Shown one piece after another: positions 10,747 to 21,196 of a stretch of 64,000 nt of DNA. Source of the stretch: Mucidula mucida (lineage: Eukaryota; Basidiomycota; Agaricomycetes; Agaricales; Physalacriaceae); the NCBI GenBank assembly GCA_015501055.1, contig JADNYV010000026.1, forward strand, positions 62,001 to 126,000, written 5' to 3'. How positions within the stretch are numbered: position 1 is the first letter of the stretch; each line of letters opens with the position of its first letter. A model generated the notes under the pieces. The model saw only the letters and a program-made list of their open reading frames with translations, made no database searches and was not told the origin of the DNA. The position numbers and the translations under genes are program-made.

Positions 10747-11047
10747 ATCTATTCGCCTCTTCTCATGTGCTGTCATCTATCCACGATCCGTGATGTATTC
10801 TTTGCAAAAGAACTGCATTTCAAGAATGCTGTAGTTGACGTGTGAATCGCGTCGGCGCTCATATTTCTTCGTGTCAGATCAACAATATCTATCAGAATAC
10901 CGAGCAAGGCATACAACGCGGCTCGACTCATCTTCAGATGTGGAGGAACTGATTTAATTGTTAAGCGGTGGCAACTCGATACCACGAACATTGCAATCCT
11001 ATCCACACAGGCTCGTGCTCCGACAAATTAACATCTGATAGCACTGG
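10747..11047. other. Intergenic
   Basis: A 77-residue minus-strand frame (11006-10773) has no recognised features. No gene called. Confidence 0.45.
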
Positions 11048-12070
11048 TCCCGCCACTAACTTTGTACCTTGACACATAACTGGGATTAATACTGATTCTA
11101 ACTGGAATAAAGGACCACTTCACCTTCTTCGCACTTCAGCCGCATCTTGTGATAGTGCTCAGAAATCCGGTAAGAGAACTGAATGCACTCACCTTGTCGT
11201 GAATTCTGACATTCGGTGCGTCTTCAAGTTGATGGTGGTATTCATTGATTCGGTCCTCGGAAGGCAGGCTCGTAGCAGTAAACAATGTCGAACTTGAAGA
11301 ATCGTGCTTGAAGAAGTTGAGTCGATTTGGGGATGCGAATTTCGTCCATAGCGAGGTAGGGAGCGGTCGACTTGCGGGATAACGTGTCGTCGTTCGGCCT
11401 GAGGTCGTGGGATCGAAGTGTGGCGTAGATACGGTCGGCTTGCGCGGGAAAACGTGTCGTCGGTTCGGCTTGTGGACTCGAGAGTGGGAATTGTGGCGTA
11501 GAGTCGGTCGGCTTGTGGGATGGTGGTTCCAGTCGTGTTTTGAGGATGAGGCAGGTCGTAGTCGTGAACGGTCGACTTGCGGTAGTAACGTGTCGTCGGT
11601 CGGCTTGTGGGATTGTAGGTGGCTTGAGGACAGGTGGCGCGCGCGGTCGACTTGCAGGACTTACGGGCGGTGGTCGGTCGACTTGCTGGGCATCGTGTCG
11701 TCGGTCGACTTGTGGATCGTAGAATGTGTTGTGGCGTAGCGGAGTTCGTGAGTCTAAACATATGTGGTTTGAACAGCCGATGATACTGACAAATCCAGAA
11801 ACTCACTTTCGTCGGTCCGTAGGCTGTCTAACGCGTCGAGTCGGCTTAAGGCGCTGTCGGTCGTCCCACGTTAGATGGAGTTAGGCGTCTTCTACGGTCG
11901 TCGTCCTAGGAGAGCGAGTGAGTAAGAGCGGAGTGGATAATGGCGATGATGTGGGCGAGAGCAAGGATGGGGTCCACACTGAACTGTGTGCTGCCTTTTA
12001 TATGCGAGGGCGAAGGTCAGGGCTGCCCAAGTACAATGGACCCAAATTGGGTTAGCGGTCCATTGTTCTG
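11048..12070 (-). ncRNA. Left unit of a divergent repeat-rich transcript pair
   Basis: Read on the minus strand it has the parts of a gene: a conserved upstream block, a TATA box (CATATAAAAGG, about 12003-11993), a GT...AG intron (about 11805-11755) and about fourteen degenerate units that each begin CAAGTCGACCG or CAAGCCGACCG and run 20-45 bases. A 150-base 3' block (11202-11048) follows. Each part has a counterpart, in the same order, in the plus-strand unit at 12,345-13,421. A 205-residue frame (11806-11189) is open mainly because the repeats lack stops, and the frame used differs from that open in the partner. A spliced non-coding transcript or a decayed repeat-protein gene fits best. Confidence 0.45.
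12033..12065. promoter_or_regulatory. Palindromic ACAATGGACC site
   Basis: Two perfect 10-base arms, ACAATGGACC and GGTCCATTGT, separated by 13 bases, just upstream of the left TATA box. The right unit keeps ACAATGGAC and a degenerate second arm (12,357-12,385). ACAATGG fits the general HMG-box core (WWCAAWG). This looks like a dimer-binding site; the factor is unknown. Confidence 0.4.
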
Positions 12071-12344
12071 ATCTTTTGACAAGTTCTCCGGGGCTAAAAA
12101 AAGGTAATAGTGTGGTTGCCATTGACCAGTGAGTCAACTCGCCACTGTCCATCGTCACAAACAGAAGCAGTATGTAGATTTGTTTGGTGCCGCGTTGCAT
12201 TCTGGGGCGCTCTGTCATTGTGGACCGGAACAATGAAGAAGTGTAGTAAGCGAATGTGCTTCGATAGGTGGTCAATGCCCACTTCCTGCTACCCTGAAGC
12301 GCCACGCGGGATCACGCGGGGACTATTTAACATTCCACTTTGGC
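12071..12344. other. Spacer between the divergent units
   Basis: About 270 bases between the two conserved promoter blocks. No gene; presumably shared control region. Confidence 0.4.
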
Positions 12345-13421
12345 CGGTCAAAAACAATGGACATCTATTCCAATTTGGGACCAGTGGTAGCTCGGCCCTG
12401 ACTATCCCGTTTGGTATAAAACGACGTGCTGTGGAACCAAAGAATTCCCCATCCTTTCTTTCTTCCACACTCATCCGCGCCTCTATCATCCCGCTGACAC
12501 ACTCGCGATCTATCATTGCCCCCGCCTCCTTTGGACAACGACGCCTCAAATAGCCCTTGCGCCTCAATTTATCGGTGAGCTGGTTATCTGCTTAAATGCT
12601 ATGTGTCAGTGATTGACCACAGTGTAATTAGACTCGACCGCGTTTCGAATGGACTGGACGGCCCACCAGACTTAGCCTCCTCTCAACTGGATGACACTGT
12701 CAATAGCTCCTGCAAGTCGACCGATCCTCAAGCTCCTTCGACCGACACGTCGACCACGAACGATCATGACACTGCACCTCGATCCTCAAGCCACAATATA
12801 CCCTCAATTACGCAAGCCGACCCACCAAGCCGACCTACGACCCGCTATCCTTCGAGTCGACCGACGCTACAAGACGATTCCCGCTCTCGATCCTGCAAGT
12901 CGACCGCTCACGAAACGAAACGCCCCGAATAATGTTCTCAAGCACGACTGACGCTCACGCTACTGATTCCGCAAGCCGAACTTTGAACCGACGTCACGTT
13001 CTTCCGCAAGCCAACCGCCTCTACGCCACACTACCAAACCCACCGATCGACGACACGTTACCCTGATAGTCGACTACTTGCTCAGGACGAAATTCGTATC
13101 CACAAGGCGACGCCGATCTGATTTCCTTAAGCATGATTTCTTCTTCGAGTTCGGCGCTGTTTCCACGACGAGGACGAGGACGACTGCTACAAGCTCGATG
13201 GACGACTGACCTAAGTTCCGTGGACGACCGAATTAATGAACGCGACGAAGATACAATTCATCAAAATGGCACGACAAGGTGAGTGTGTTCAGTTCTCCTA
13301 TAAGATTTCTGAGCACTGTCACAGGATACGTCCTAAGTGCGAAGAAGGTGAAGTGGCCCTTCATTCCAGTCAGAATTGGCCGCTAATCCCCGTTATGTCA
13401 AGGCACAAAGTGAGGAGTAGG
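12345..13421 (+). ncRNA. Right unit of the divergent repeat-rich transcript pair
   Basis: Plus-strand mirror of the left unit. The upstream block begins GGTCAAAAACAATGGAC (about 12352), with a TATA box (TATAAA, 12415-12420) and a pyrimidine-rich leader. An intron-like GGTGAGCT...TAG runs from about 12572 to 12629. CAAG-CCGACC repeats cover about 12710-13100, and a 3' block at 13269-13421 is roughly 80% identical by eye to 11202-11048. The shared segment CTCTACGCCACA and the GGACGAAATTCG block also occur in the same order in both. Frames are short (109 residues at best) and not conserved against the partner. The end sequence QGECVQFSYKISEH can be read in both copies, so a small coding part is not excluded. 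Confidence 0.45.
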
Positions 13422-13696
13422 AGTCGCCATTCCTTTAGACATCAGTCTTCCATAGAAGTGTGTAGTACTCAGGGAAACATTCATTGTCGTGTTGTTCGCC
13501 ACTTGGCAGTAGTTGTGATAAGGATCCTTGGATGCGAAGTGGCCTATAGCTACGTCCTAGTCTAGGAGTTACTCTGGTAGCTCACGATGCATGAATTCTG
13601 TTCCGTTGTGATCTTGGTAGATACTGGTTGAGAGAACTTGCAATGATACGCCGCACGTGATGGTCATAACAAGGGTACATATATTCTGGCTCTCCT

Positions 13697-14856
13697 CTAC
13701 ATCCCTCGTTCTATCCTGTCATGATCGTTGAGCATCATCTCGGTAACCCCATCATTGAAGTTTCGCGCCGAGTGCATATCTTGATTTGGCCATAGAATGA
13801 AATATCCTCCGCCAATGAGTGCAAAGGCTAAACTAACTATTGATGACCACTGTCCTGAACGTACATGTCAGTTGAAAAGTTGCCATGAGGAGAAAGCGTG
13901 AAGCTTACCGACAGCAGCCATTGACTCAACACCGTATCCAACCGTCTCAGGGTCCCAAAATAGCTTCTCCCCAAATCCAGCGAGTACTAACATTGCGATA
14001 GGCACCAAGTACATGCCTATACCTGTGAACAAGTGATAAAACAGTTTATTACGGTCACGATCGAAATTCTCCATCACCGGGCGGCCCTTGAGAAGCAGAA
14101 GCGATGGATATAAAACGACGGCCGACAAGGTGGCTGTTAACAGCGGAACCGTCAAGTTCGTGGCAGGGAGGTACACTGCGGATTGAGCCTGGCGAAGTGG
14201 GAGATGGACATCCATGCACGAGAGGTGGCAATCGGTTTCACCGACGATGTAGTCGGCTCCAGTAATGTTATGGCCTTGGTTGTCTACACATGCAAACGCA
14301 TTCGTCACGAAATTATCGTTGGACAATTTGACAAACGTGGCGATGGCCCCAATCGTAGCGCCCGTAATGAAAGTTGCCCATATGAGCATAAGCGCATTAC
14401 TAGCTGCTCTCAAGTACGTCCGTGAATGCGAGATGATACTGGGAGAAGTGACCGTCGCGAGCATGCAGAAATAGGTGGCGCCGATGAGGTCCAGGTCGAA
14501 TACTGGTTTCGTACCGCCTATCGAGAGTATAAGATGCAGCCATGAAAGTATCCTGAACACATACCGCTAATACGTGCTATCTGGAGCACAACGAGGTGCG
14601 TAGCAGATACAGCGCCCACTATGAGAAATGCAGCAAGACTGACGTCCAGAAGAAGTTGATAACGCCGCCCAAATATACATCCTAGTAGGAGAAGATACAT
14701 GCTAATCCTCTGTCCGGGACCGTATTGTCCTGATAGCGGGTATGCGCATATAACGTCTACCGCAGGCGCCATGAGGTGTTTGTAATAGTAGTCAAAGCTG
14801 GTGGTGCCTCGAGAAAGGGACAATATACAGCTCTTATTAGCGCTTAGTTTTGACAT
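13697..14856 (-). CDS. Uncharacterised multi-pass membrane protein
   Basis: Three exon blocks join: MSKLSANKSCILSLSRGTTS onward to ATHLVVLQIARISG; then the longest exon, 14560-13905 (FDLDLIGATYFCMLATVT ... EKLFWDPETVGYGVESMAAV); then a final exon, GQWSSIVSLAFALIGGGYFI, ending HDRIERGM before TAG at 13699-13697. I count about seven hydrophobic segments. One loop, between the fourth and fifth, contains Cys residues (FACVDNQG, GETDCHLSCMD) and is probably lumenal or extracellular. No transporter or receptor signature is recognised. A further ATG at 14886 would add ten residues. Confidence 0.65.
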
Positions 14857-15101
14857 ATTCCAGTCAGGCGCTGATAAACATCGCATCTGATGTTTTCTGT
14901 AGTATTCGTGTCAATCGTCGAGTTTCGAGCGCTGTTCCTGCTAATACGCCGAACTTTCGCCAAATTCTATACATCTTTTTTAGATTAGACTCGCTGCAAT
15001 AACTGTAATACAGACTCGTGCACAAGTAATAGCTTGCACTGAACCAGGCATGCTGAGTGATGGACGTGAGAGAAGATTGGCGTGATGTCACGCTGATCAA
15101 C

Positions 15102-15536
15102 ATGGCTCTTCCTCAAGCCACCATCGACTTTGCGCATCGGATGTTCGACGCTGCGCGCAATGGTGACTCTGACACCCTTGTCGCGGCAATCAAAGCTGGG
15201 CTCCCTGTGAATATGACCAACTCTGACGGCAACACTCTTCTCATGCTCGCGGCATATGCAGGGCATACTGCGTTGGTGAAGGAGCTTGTCTCCCTTGGTG
15301 CTGATGTCAATCGTACGAATGACAGAGGGCAGAGTATTATTGCTGGAGCCGTGTTCAAGGACTTTAGCGAGGTCGTGAAAGTCTTGATGGAAGGTGGCGC
15401 GGATCCGAGACTGGGGAAACCGAGCGCCGTTGAGACTGCTGTTATGTTTGGGCGGAAGGATATAATGAGTACACTCGGTGCTAATGAATCTGAAGTCGGG
15501 ACAGAAGTTCCTCGACCAGTGGGCGACGCAAGGTAA
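15102..15536 (+). CDS. Small ankyrin-repeat protein
   Basis: Single exon, 144 residues. Three ankyrin repeats are readable: FDAARNGDSDTLVAAIKAG, then DGNTLLMLAAYAGHTALVKEL with LGADVN, then DRGQSIIAGAVFKDFSEVVK with GGADPRLG. A SAVETAVMFGRKDI segment follows. Ankyrin repeats bind other proteins; the partner is unknown. The compact intronless form and the phrases NTLLMLAAYAGH and NDRGQ...AGAVF strongly resemble short bacterial ankyrin proteins, so ancient transfer from bacteria is possible. The start at 15102 is chosen because the repeat fold begins right after it. Confidence 0.8.
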   Translation: MALPQATIDFAHRMFDAARNGDSDTLVAAIKAGLPVNMTNSDGNTLLMLAAYAGHTALVKELVSLGADVNRTNDRGQSIIAGAVFKDFSEVVKVLMEGGADPRLGKPSAVETAVMFGRKDIMSTLGANESEVGTEVPRPVGDAR

Positions 15537-15769
15537 AAGGAAATGTACGCGTCTTTCTTTCAAGATCGAACTTGTCTCAAAGTTTCTTTCCTAGGATAAA
15601 TGGAACACGCGAACCCCCACCTGTTGTAACTGTTACTATGAGAACAATTGTACGAATTCACTTTGGAAAACTGGACCTACTTGGACCTATTTGGAGTGAT
15701 CGAAGTTTCGGAAGGTTGCTGACGTCGCTGGATGGTTCACCCAACGTCATGAACGACGCAATTCGATCC

Positions 15770-15777
15770 TATATAAG
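15770..15777 (+). promoter_or_regulatory. TATA box of the small hydrophilic protein gene
   Basis: TATATAAG, about 55 bases upstream of the ATG at 15829, followed by a pyrimidine-rich stretch with ATCATCAG just before the start. Confidence 0.5.
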
Positions 15778-15828
15778 ACGGAGCGCTTTGGCCTTGTTCT
15801 CTGTATTCCCCCATCATCAGTTTACGCG

Positions 15829-16242
15829 ATGTCAATGCAATCCAAAGTCGGCAACGCTCAGATCCATGAGGCAAACGAGCAAAGGTTAGCCCACTTTTGC
15901 CTTGAATGCTGTAACTCATGTCTCAAATTAGGCCAAACAAGACGGACGTGGGCCAGCATCACACCACCGATGCCATTGGCCAGCGTAATGCGCATGATCC
16001 CTTGGACTCAAAGTCAGCCTTCTCCTTACACCTCACACGAATGCTCTTTACAGATATCGTTTAGGGACCAGCGTACGCATCCGAACACTGCTTCGGCAGC
16101 CGCAGCTCAACAGGAGAACTCTCAACGCGTCACCGACCCACTAGCTCCCGCCCTGGCTCACGGCAACGAACCCTCCCGCGGCGCCAAGATTGATGCTCAA
16201 CTACAGGCTGAAGATGAGGAGATGTTGAGAAAGAAGAAGTGA
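15829..16242 (+). CDS. Small hydrophilic protein, about 104 residues
   Basis: Three exons: MSMQSKVGNAQIHEANEQR, then PNKTDVGQHHTTDAIGQRN to DSK, then DQRTHPNTASAAAAQQENSQ to the end. Introns are at about 15886-15930 and 16011-16065. The end, GAKIDAQLQAEDEEMLRKKK, is a charged helix of a kind I recall recurring in small fungal proteins of unknown function. There is no signal peptide or membrane segment. The composition (Gln, Asn, His, Ala, charged) suggests a disordered, possibly stress-related protein, which is inference. A good TATA box precedes it. Confidence 0.65.
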   Translation: MSMQSKVGNAQIHEANEQRLAHFCLECCNSCLKLGQTRRTWASITPPMPLASVMRMIPWTQSQPSPYTSHECSLQISFRDQRTHPNTASAAAAQQENSQRVTDPLAPALAHGNEPSRGAKIDAQLQAEDEEMLRKKK

Positions 16243-16472
16243 AGCTGCGAGCAAGTTTAGACCGCTCTGTATACTGTAAATTTGAATTTCTGTCGGCCAT
16301 TGGGAAGGATTTATGAGTTCATCATCATCGCACGCGCTTGTACAACGCTGTATCTCCATAATGACATCACGCGTCATGGCCGCCACGTGCCGTGGGGTCA
16401 TCGATTGGGCGGACATAAAGCTTGCTGCCTTGGTGTTGTGGCTGTATTGCCGCGTTTCCAACGACCTCGACG

Positions 16473-19135
16473 ATGACGACCCAAAAGCCCCCTGCAGTAC
16501 CCGACGCGAACGTCCCCGATGAGCTCTTGAAGGGCACAACATTGCTGAAGGTGTCTGAGAAGAAGCAAAAGCGAGCTCTGTTCCGCATCGATGCCGACCA
16601 AGGTGAAATAGTGTACGAGTCCAAGAAGAGTGGCATCAGTGCGTGAATGCGCCGCCTTTTCGATAATAAGCTTACTGATCGACGTCCTAGTTCCCATTGA
16701 ATGTATTAAGGAAATCCGGGCTGGTCCTGAGGCAACCTACTATCGCGCCCAATTCAAGCTGTCGGCGGCACTGGATAGCCGCTGGATTACCATTGTCTAC
16801 ATTCTCGACGGCACCTACAAGACTATTCATATTGTCGCCGACACTGTCGACCTCTACAATGCTTGGTTAACGGCTCTCAATCGTTTGCATGCTGTACGCG
16901 CAGGCTTGATGACCGGACTCGGGAACATTGAGATTCGGGATGCTGTATGGGAGAAACAATACTGGAAGGGTGCCGACCAGGGCGGCGACTCTAAGTTGGA
17001 TCTTGCCGAGATCGAAGGCTTGTGCAAGCGGTTGGGCGTTAGTCTGACCGATACGGCTATAAGGGCGCTCTTCAAGGTGATGCGAATCTAATTGAGGCGG
17101 ACTTGGTCGGCTAACTCAAAATGCACAAAGGAAGCAGATACAGACAAACGTGGCTTCCTCGACTTTGAAAGTTTTCGGAGATTCGTCAAGCTGCTCAAAC
17201 GACGTCCAGACATTGAAAAGATCTACGCTCATCTCGGGAAACTGGATGTTGCCATATTTACCAAATTCTTACATGATATCCAAAAGGTTATTCTTCTCAC
17301 ATTTCACCTCCTTGTATACGAGTCTGATACAAGTCCAGTCCTCTGCCGATGCCGCGCAATTATTCGCCAAATATTCTCCCAACGAGGCGATCATGTCACT
17401 GCCGGCGTTTACCTCTTTCCTGTTGTCTACCGAAAATGGTCCTTTTTCCGAACTGCACGATCCCGTCTGGCAGGACATGACACGCCCCATGTCGGAATAC
17501 TACGTCTCCTCGTCCCACAATACTTACCTCGTCGGCCATCAGCTCGTCGGCGTCAGTACTATCGAAGGGTACATTCGCGCGCTGCTCCACAGCTGCCGCA
17601 GCGTCGAGAGTGCGTACAGTTGAATCTACGGTGTCACTCACCTTAACTGACGCGTACATTCACAGTGGATATCTACGATGGAGAAGATGGCGAACCTGTG
17701 GTTTATCACGGCAAGACGTTGACATCGGTGGTTCCCGTGCGCCAAGTCTGCGAGGCCATTGCGAAGTATGCGTTCGTGACTTCACCGTATGCCATCATCA
17801 TTTCGGCAGAGGTACATTGTGGCATCAAGCAGCAGGATGTGATCGTCGAGATTATGGAAAAGTCTTTTGGTGACAAGCTGATCAAAAGTCCGCCAGGCGA
17901 CCGTCCAGAGCTCAAGGAACTGCCGAGTCCTGAGCAGCTCAAAGGGAAGATCTTGCTAAAAGTAAGGCACTTCTCGTACCTTCTTAATATGGCTGACCAT
18001 CTGATCTATAGGCTAAAAACTTGATGGTCACTGCGAAACTCGCTGCACTACAGAAGGAGAAGATAACGGCCGCAGCGGCAGCGGTCGAAGCCGCCAATAC
18101 GTCGTCCTCGGACTCTTCGGATTCTGGGGCTAGCATCCTCGACTCTATCAAAGACAAATGGCGCCATGCGAGAAAGAAGGAAAAGAAGCAGCCTATGATG
18201 TCCGTAAGCCTGGCCGAACTCCTTGTTTACACCGTAGGTGTCAAGTGCTTTGGTTTGAGCGAGGACTACGCGCCGGAACACATCTTCTCTTTGTCGGAGA
18301 GTCGCGCCGCGCGGGAGGCTGGAAAGGATATGGTGCGCCACACCCAGACGCACATGGTGCGGGTATATCCCAAGGGCACGCGCGTCAATTCGACAAATTA
18401 TCAACCGCAGATGTATTGGGCGATGGGCGCGCAGGTCGTGGCCATCAACTGGCAAACTTTTGGTGAGGCTGCTGTCATTCATAATTCACCGCTTTCTGAC
18501 TATCTGATCTGTAGATTTGGGTTACATGATCAACCAGGCGATGTTCCAGAGGAATGGGCGGTGTGGATATATCCTGAAGCCGGACGCTTTACGAGCTGGA
18601 GGAGAGAAACTGCTGGAAAAAAGAACAAATCATCGCTTGGACATCTCGGTATTGTGATCCTTCGCGTGAAATGCCATCTTTTACTGACGTCTCGCAGATC
18701 ATTTCGGCTCAGCAATTGCCTCGTGCCAAGGACAGCACTACGGGGCGAGAAATCATCGAGAAATCCACCGTCGACCCGCTGGTCCATGTTGCGCTGCATG
18801 TACCTGACTGGATGGCATCGCCCGCATCAAACAAGGAAAAAGAGCCCATTACAAAAGTCTGTGCTCAGACCACGGTCATCAAAAACAACGGATTCAATCC
18901 CGTCTGGGAAGAGGATCTGATGTTGCCGTTCGAGTGTGTCGGCGGTATGATGGACATGATCTTTTTGGAGGTGTCAGTGCGGGATGACGGTGAAGACGAG
19001 GGTGCTGTGGCCAAGTACTGCCTCCCGCTGGGGAGTCTGGGCAAGGGATATCGGCACCTGCCTTTGCATGACGAGCAGCTGTCGCAGTATTTGTTTGCGA
19101 CGCTGTTCGTCAAGGTGGATGTGGTGGATCTGTGA
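16473..19135 (+). CDS. PLC1: Phosphoinositide-specific phospholipase C (delta type)
   Basis: Hydrolyses PIP2 to IP3 and diacylglycerol at the plasma membrane. Order: PH domain (TTLLKVSEKKQKRALFRIDA to AWLTALNRLHAV), EF-hand region (GDSKLDLAEIEGLCKRLGV, DTDKRGFLDFESF), X domain, Ser-rich linker, Y domain (SLAELLVYTVGVKCFG) and C2 domain to the end. Catalytic parts are present: SSHNTYL (first His and the Ca2+-binding Asn), an E-x-D pair before IYDG, VYHGKT (second His) and AEVHC (Glu). About seven short introns, for example at 16640-16690, 17076-17130, 17609-17666 and 17960-18012, join without any frameshift. Usual domain set and length for fungal Plc1. Confidence 0.93.
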
Positions 19136-19542
19136 TTTTTGCGGAGATCTGCATATGCGCATATGGAAAGGGACTGGACATTGCAAATAGCTATCGAGGA
19201 ATCAGTTTTACTAGCACGAAGGCATACACATGTACACATTACTCAATGGACTCTAGCATCTAGCTCTCTTTTTGAGGAGGCGCGCATGGCTGCGTGCCGC
19301 CACATTAAGACCGCAATACCCTTCGCATGTCTGGGAAGAATAAAGCTTTGAGCTCCGTATTGGTGGAGCTCAGATGAAGATGAAGAATGGCCAACAATTA
19401 AATCCCACTGAGCGGGATGAAGCATCGATCTTCTATTCTTACACAAATGAAGGTCTGACAATCAAAGTAAGCTCGCCGATGTGTACACCTGTCCATAATC
19501 GTGCAGTGCATAAAAGAAAACAGAAAGAATGCGACAAACTCT
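19136..19542. other. Convergent intergenic stretch
   Basis: Between the 3' ends of PLC and the monooxygenase. Contains an AATAAAG-like signal near 19339. No gene. Confidence 0.5.
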
Positions 19543-20982
19543 TCATGAGCTCGCCTCAGCTGCCAAGTACTTCTGTACTTCAACGTTAACATCGTACAAA
19601 TGTGTCGGGTTGATACGCAAGAACCACGAGATGGGAATATGGCCTAAAGATGGATGAAATGAATATTCAGCGCCCTCAAAGGGAAACAGAAACGCGTACA
19701 CATGAGCCACAAGAAAAAGTCTCTGAGCTTTGCTCTAAACCATGAAATCTGTCGCTTGCCATCGCCTTGTCGTTTAGCCACGTCCAATATCCGTCCGACG
19801 CGAGGAATACGCATAGCCTCATACGCATTACAAACCTTCTTCAACGCTCGCGAAACAGTCTCATCGTCCGCCTGTCCCTCAGAAGGAAGATAATGCTGGA
19901 GCAACACGCCGAGCATCTGCGCGTCCTCCAACGCGACCGACACGCCCTGTCCGCTGTCCGGGCTCAGCGTATGCGCGGCGTCGCCCATCAGTATGATCCT
20001 CTTCTCCGGAGACGTCCAGTACGGCAGCCGCTCAGTTTGGTATCGCGGGAGGACAAGCCATTTGTTGAAGCGGCCGACAGCAGCATCCGTCGCTGAACAC
20101 GCAGAATCGATGATATGCTGGAAAGTAGAGCCCCAAGGCGACTTCCAGCCCTGGAATTTTGCGCTGAGGGTTGTTTGGAGGAAGGAAAGGGACGGATCGC
20201 GTTCCGGAGGCGTGTCGACGGCGTAGGTGGACCACCACATTACTTGCTGTTCATCGACGGAGACGCTTGAAGGAAGAGAGAGGGAGTATCCGAAGAAGCC
20301 GTTGCGGCTGAAGGTCATGGCCGCTTGGTCGGTTTGAATTCCGATTCGAAGCGCCTCGGGGAGAGTCGAGAGCGGGACAAAGCCGCCGATGGCTGTCAGA
20401 CCACTGGAGAACGGACCGTTAGCAATAATTTAACCAAGAACCCAACCAAGAACGCGCACTCGTATTTGGCTGGGAAACCATCCTTTCCGAAGAGGGCCTG
20501 CCTGCAGACGCTTCGCACACCATCGGCACCAATAACCACGTCGCATTCCTCGATCTGGCCGTCTTCAAAGACGACGCGTGCGCCGTTGGGGGTTTCCTCT
20601 ACCTGCTTGACCTTCTTGTTCCACTCGACGACACCATCCGGCACGTCGAGGAGCATGCTCTCGTGTACACTAGCCCGGGACATCATGATTCTGTCGCCTT
20701 CACCCCCAAGCCGGCCCAGCGTCGTGCCATTATCGTTCCGCACAGTGAAGTACGTTGTCCTGTAGCCGTGCGCGTAGAGGTACTCCAGCGCAGCCGGGCT
20801 TATCGCTTTGAGTGCGCGGAGCCCGTTGGGCACGACACCGAGGCCGCCGCCGATGACGGAGGTGGACGCGATAGATGTTGGGTAGGCCTCGTAGACTTTG
20901 ACGGTGGCTGAAGGGAGGTATTTCTGTAGGGAGTGGTACGCGCGAGGCCGCCGATTCCGCCGCCTATGATGATGACCTTCAT
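19543..20982 (-). CDS. FAD-dependent monooxygenase (salicylate hydroxylase-like)
   Basis: Flavin monooxygenase of the p-hydroxybenzoate hydroxylase fold. MKVIIIGGGIGGLA is the dinucleotide-binding motif, DVVIGADGVRS the conserved DG region, and LMGDAAHTLSPDSGQG the GD motif. One intron is at about 20450-20400. The frame slips twice by one missing base: at about 20938-20946, right after GGLA, and at the five-T run at 19714-19718. Beyond the second slip the expected tail continues (FLFPFEGAEYSFHPSLGH, YDVNVEVQKYLAAE) to a stop at 19543. Both are simple run or dinucleotide contractions, so base errors are likely. Lies in tandem with a muconate-cyclase-like gene, which suggests aromatic substrates. 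Confidence 0.82.
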
Positions 20983-21196
20983 GAATGGTGGTAGTCGCAG
21001 GTAAGGCCTAGGTGTGGCAGATTACGCCGCGGCTGTTGTAGCCTTAGGCGCGTGGGGCTGATATCCATCTCGGAGTCGCTGCCGGTTAGGGATATCGAAT
21101 GCCCAGTGAAGGCCAAGTGAAGGTAACATCCTGGTCGTGTTGCGCACATGGATGAGTGGACAGAACATGTAATGATGTATAATTTGCACAAGTATT

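Noticed and set aside
11189..11806. 205-residue minus-strand frame as a protein gene
   Set aside because: It is open because the CAAGTCGACCG repeats contain few stops, and the partner unit does not keep the same frame through the array. Kept as part of a transcript unit, not as a CDS.
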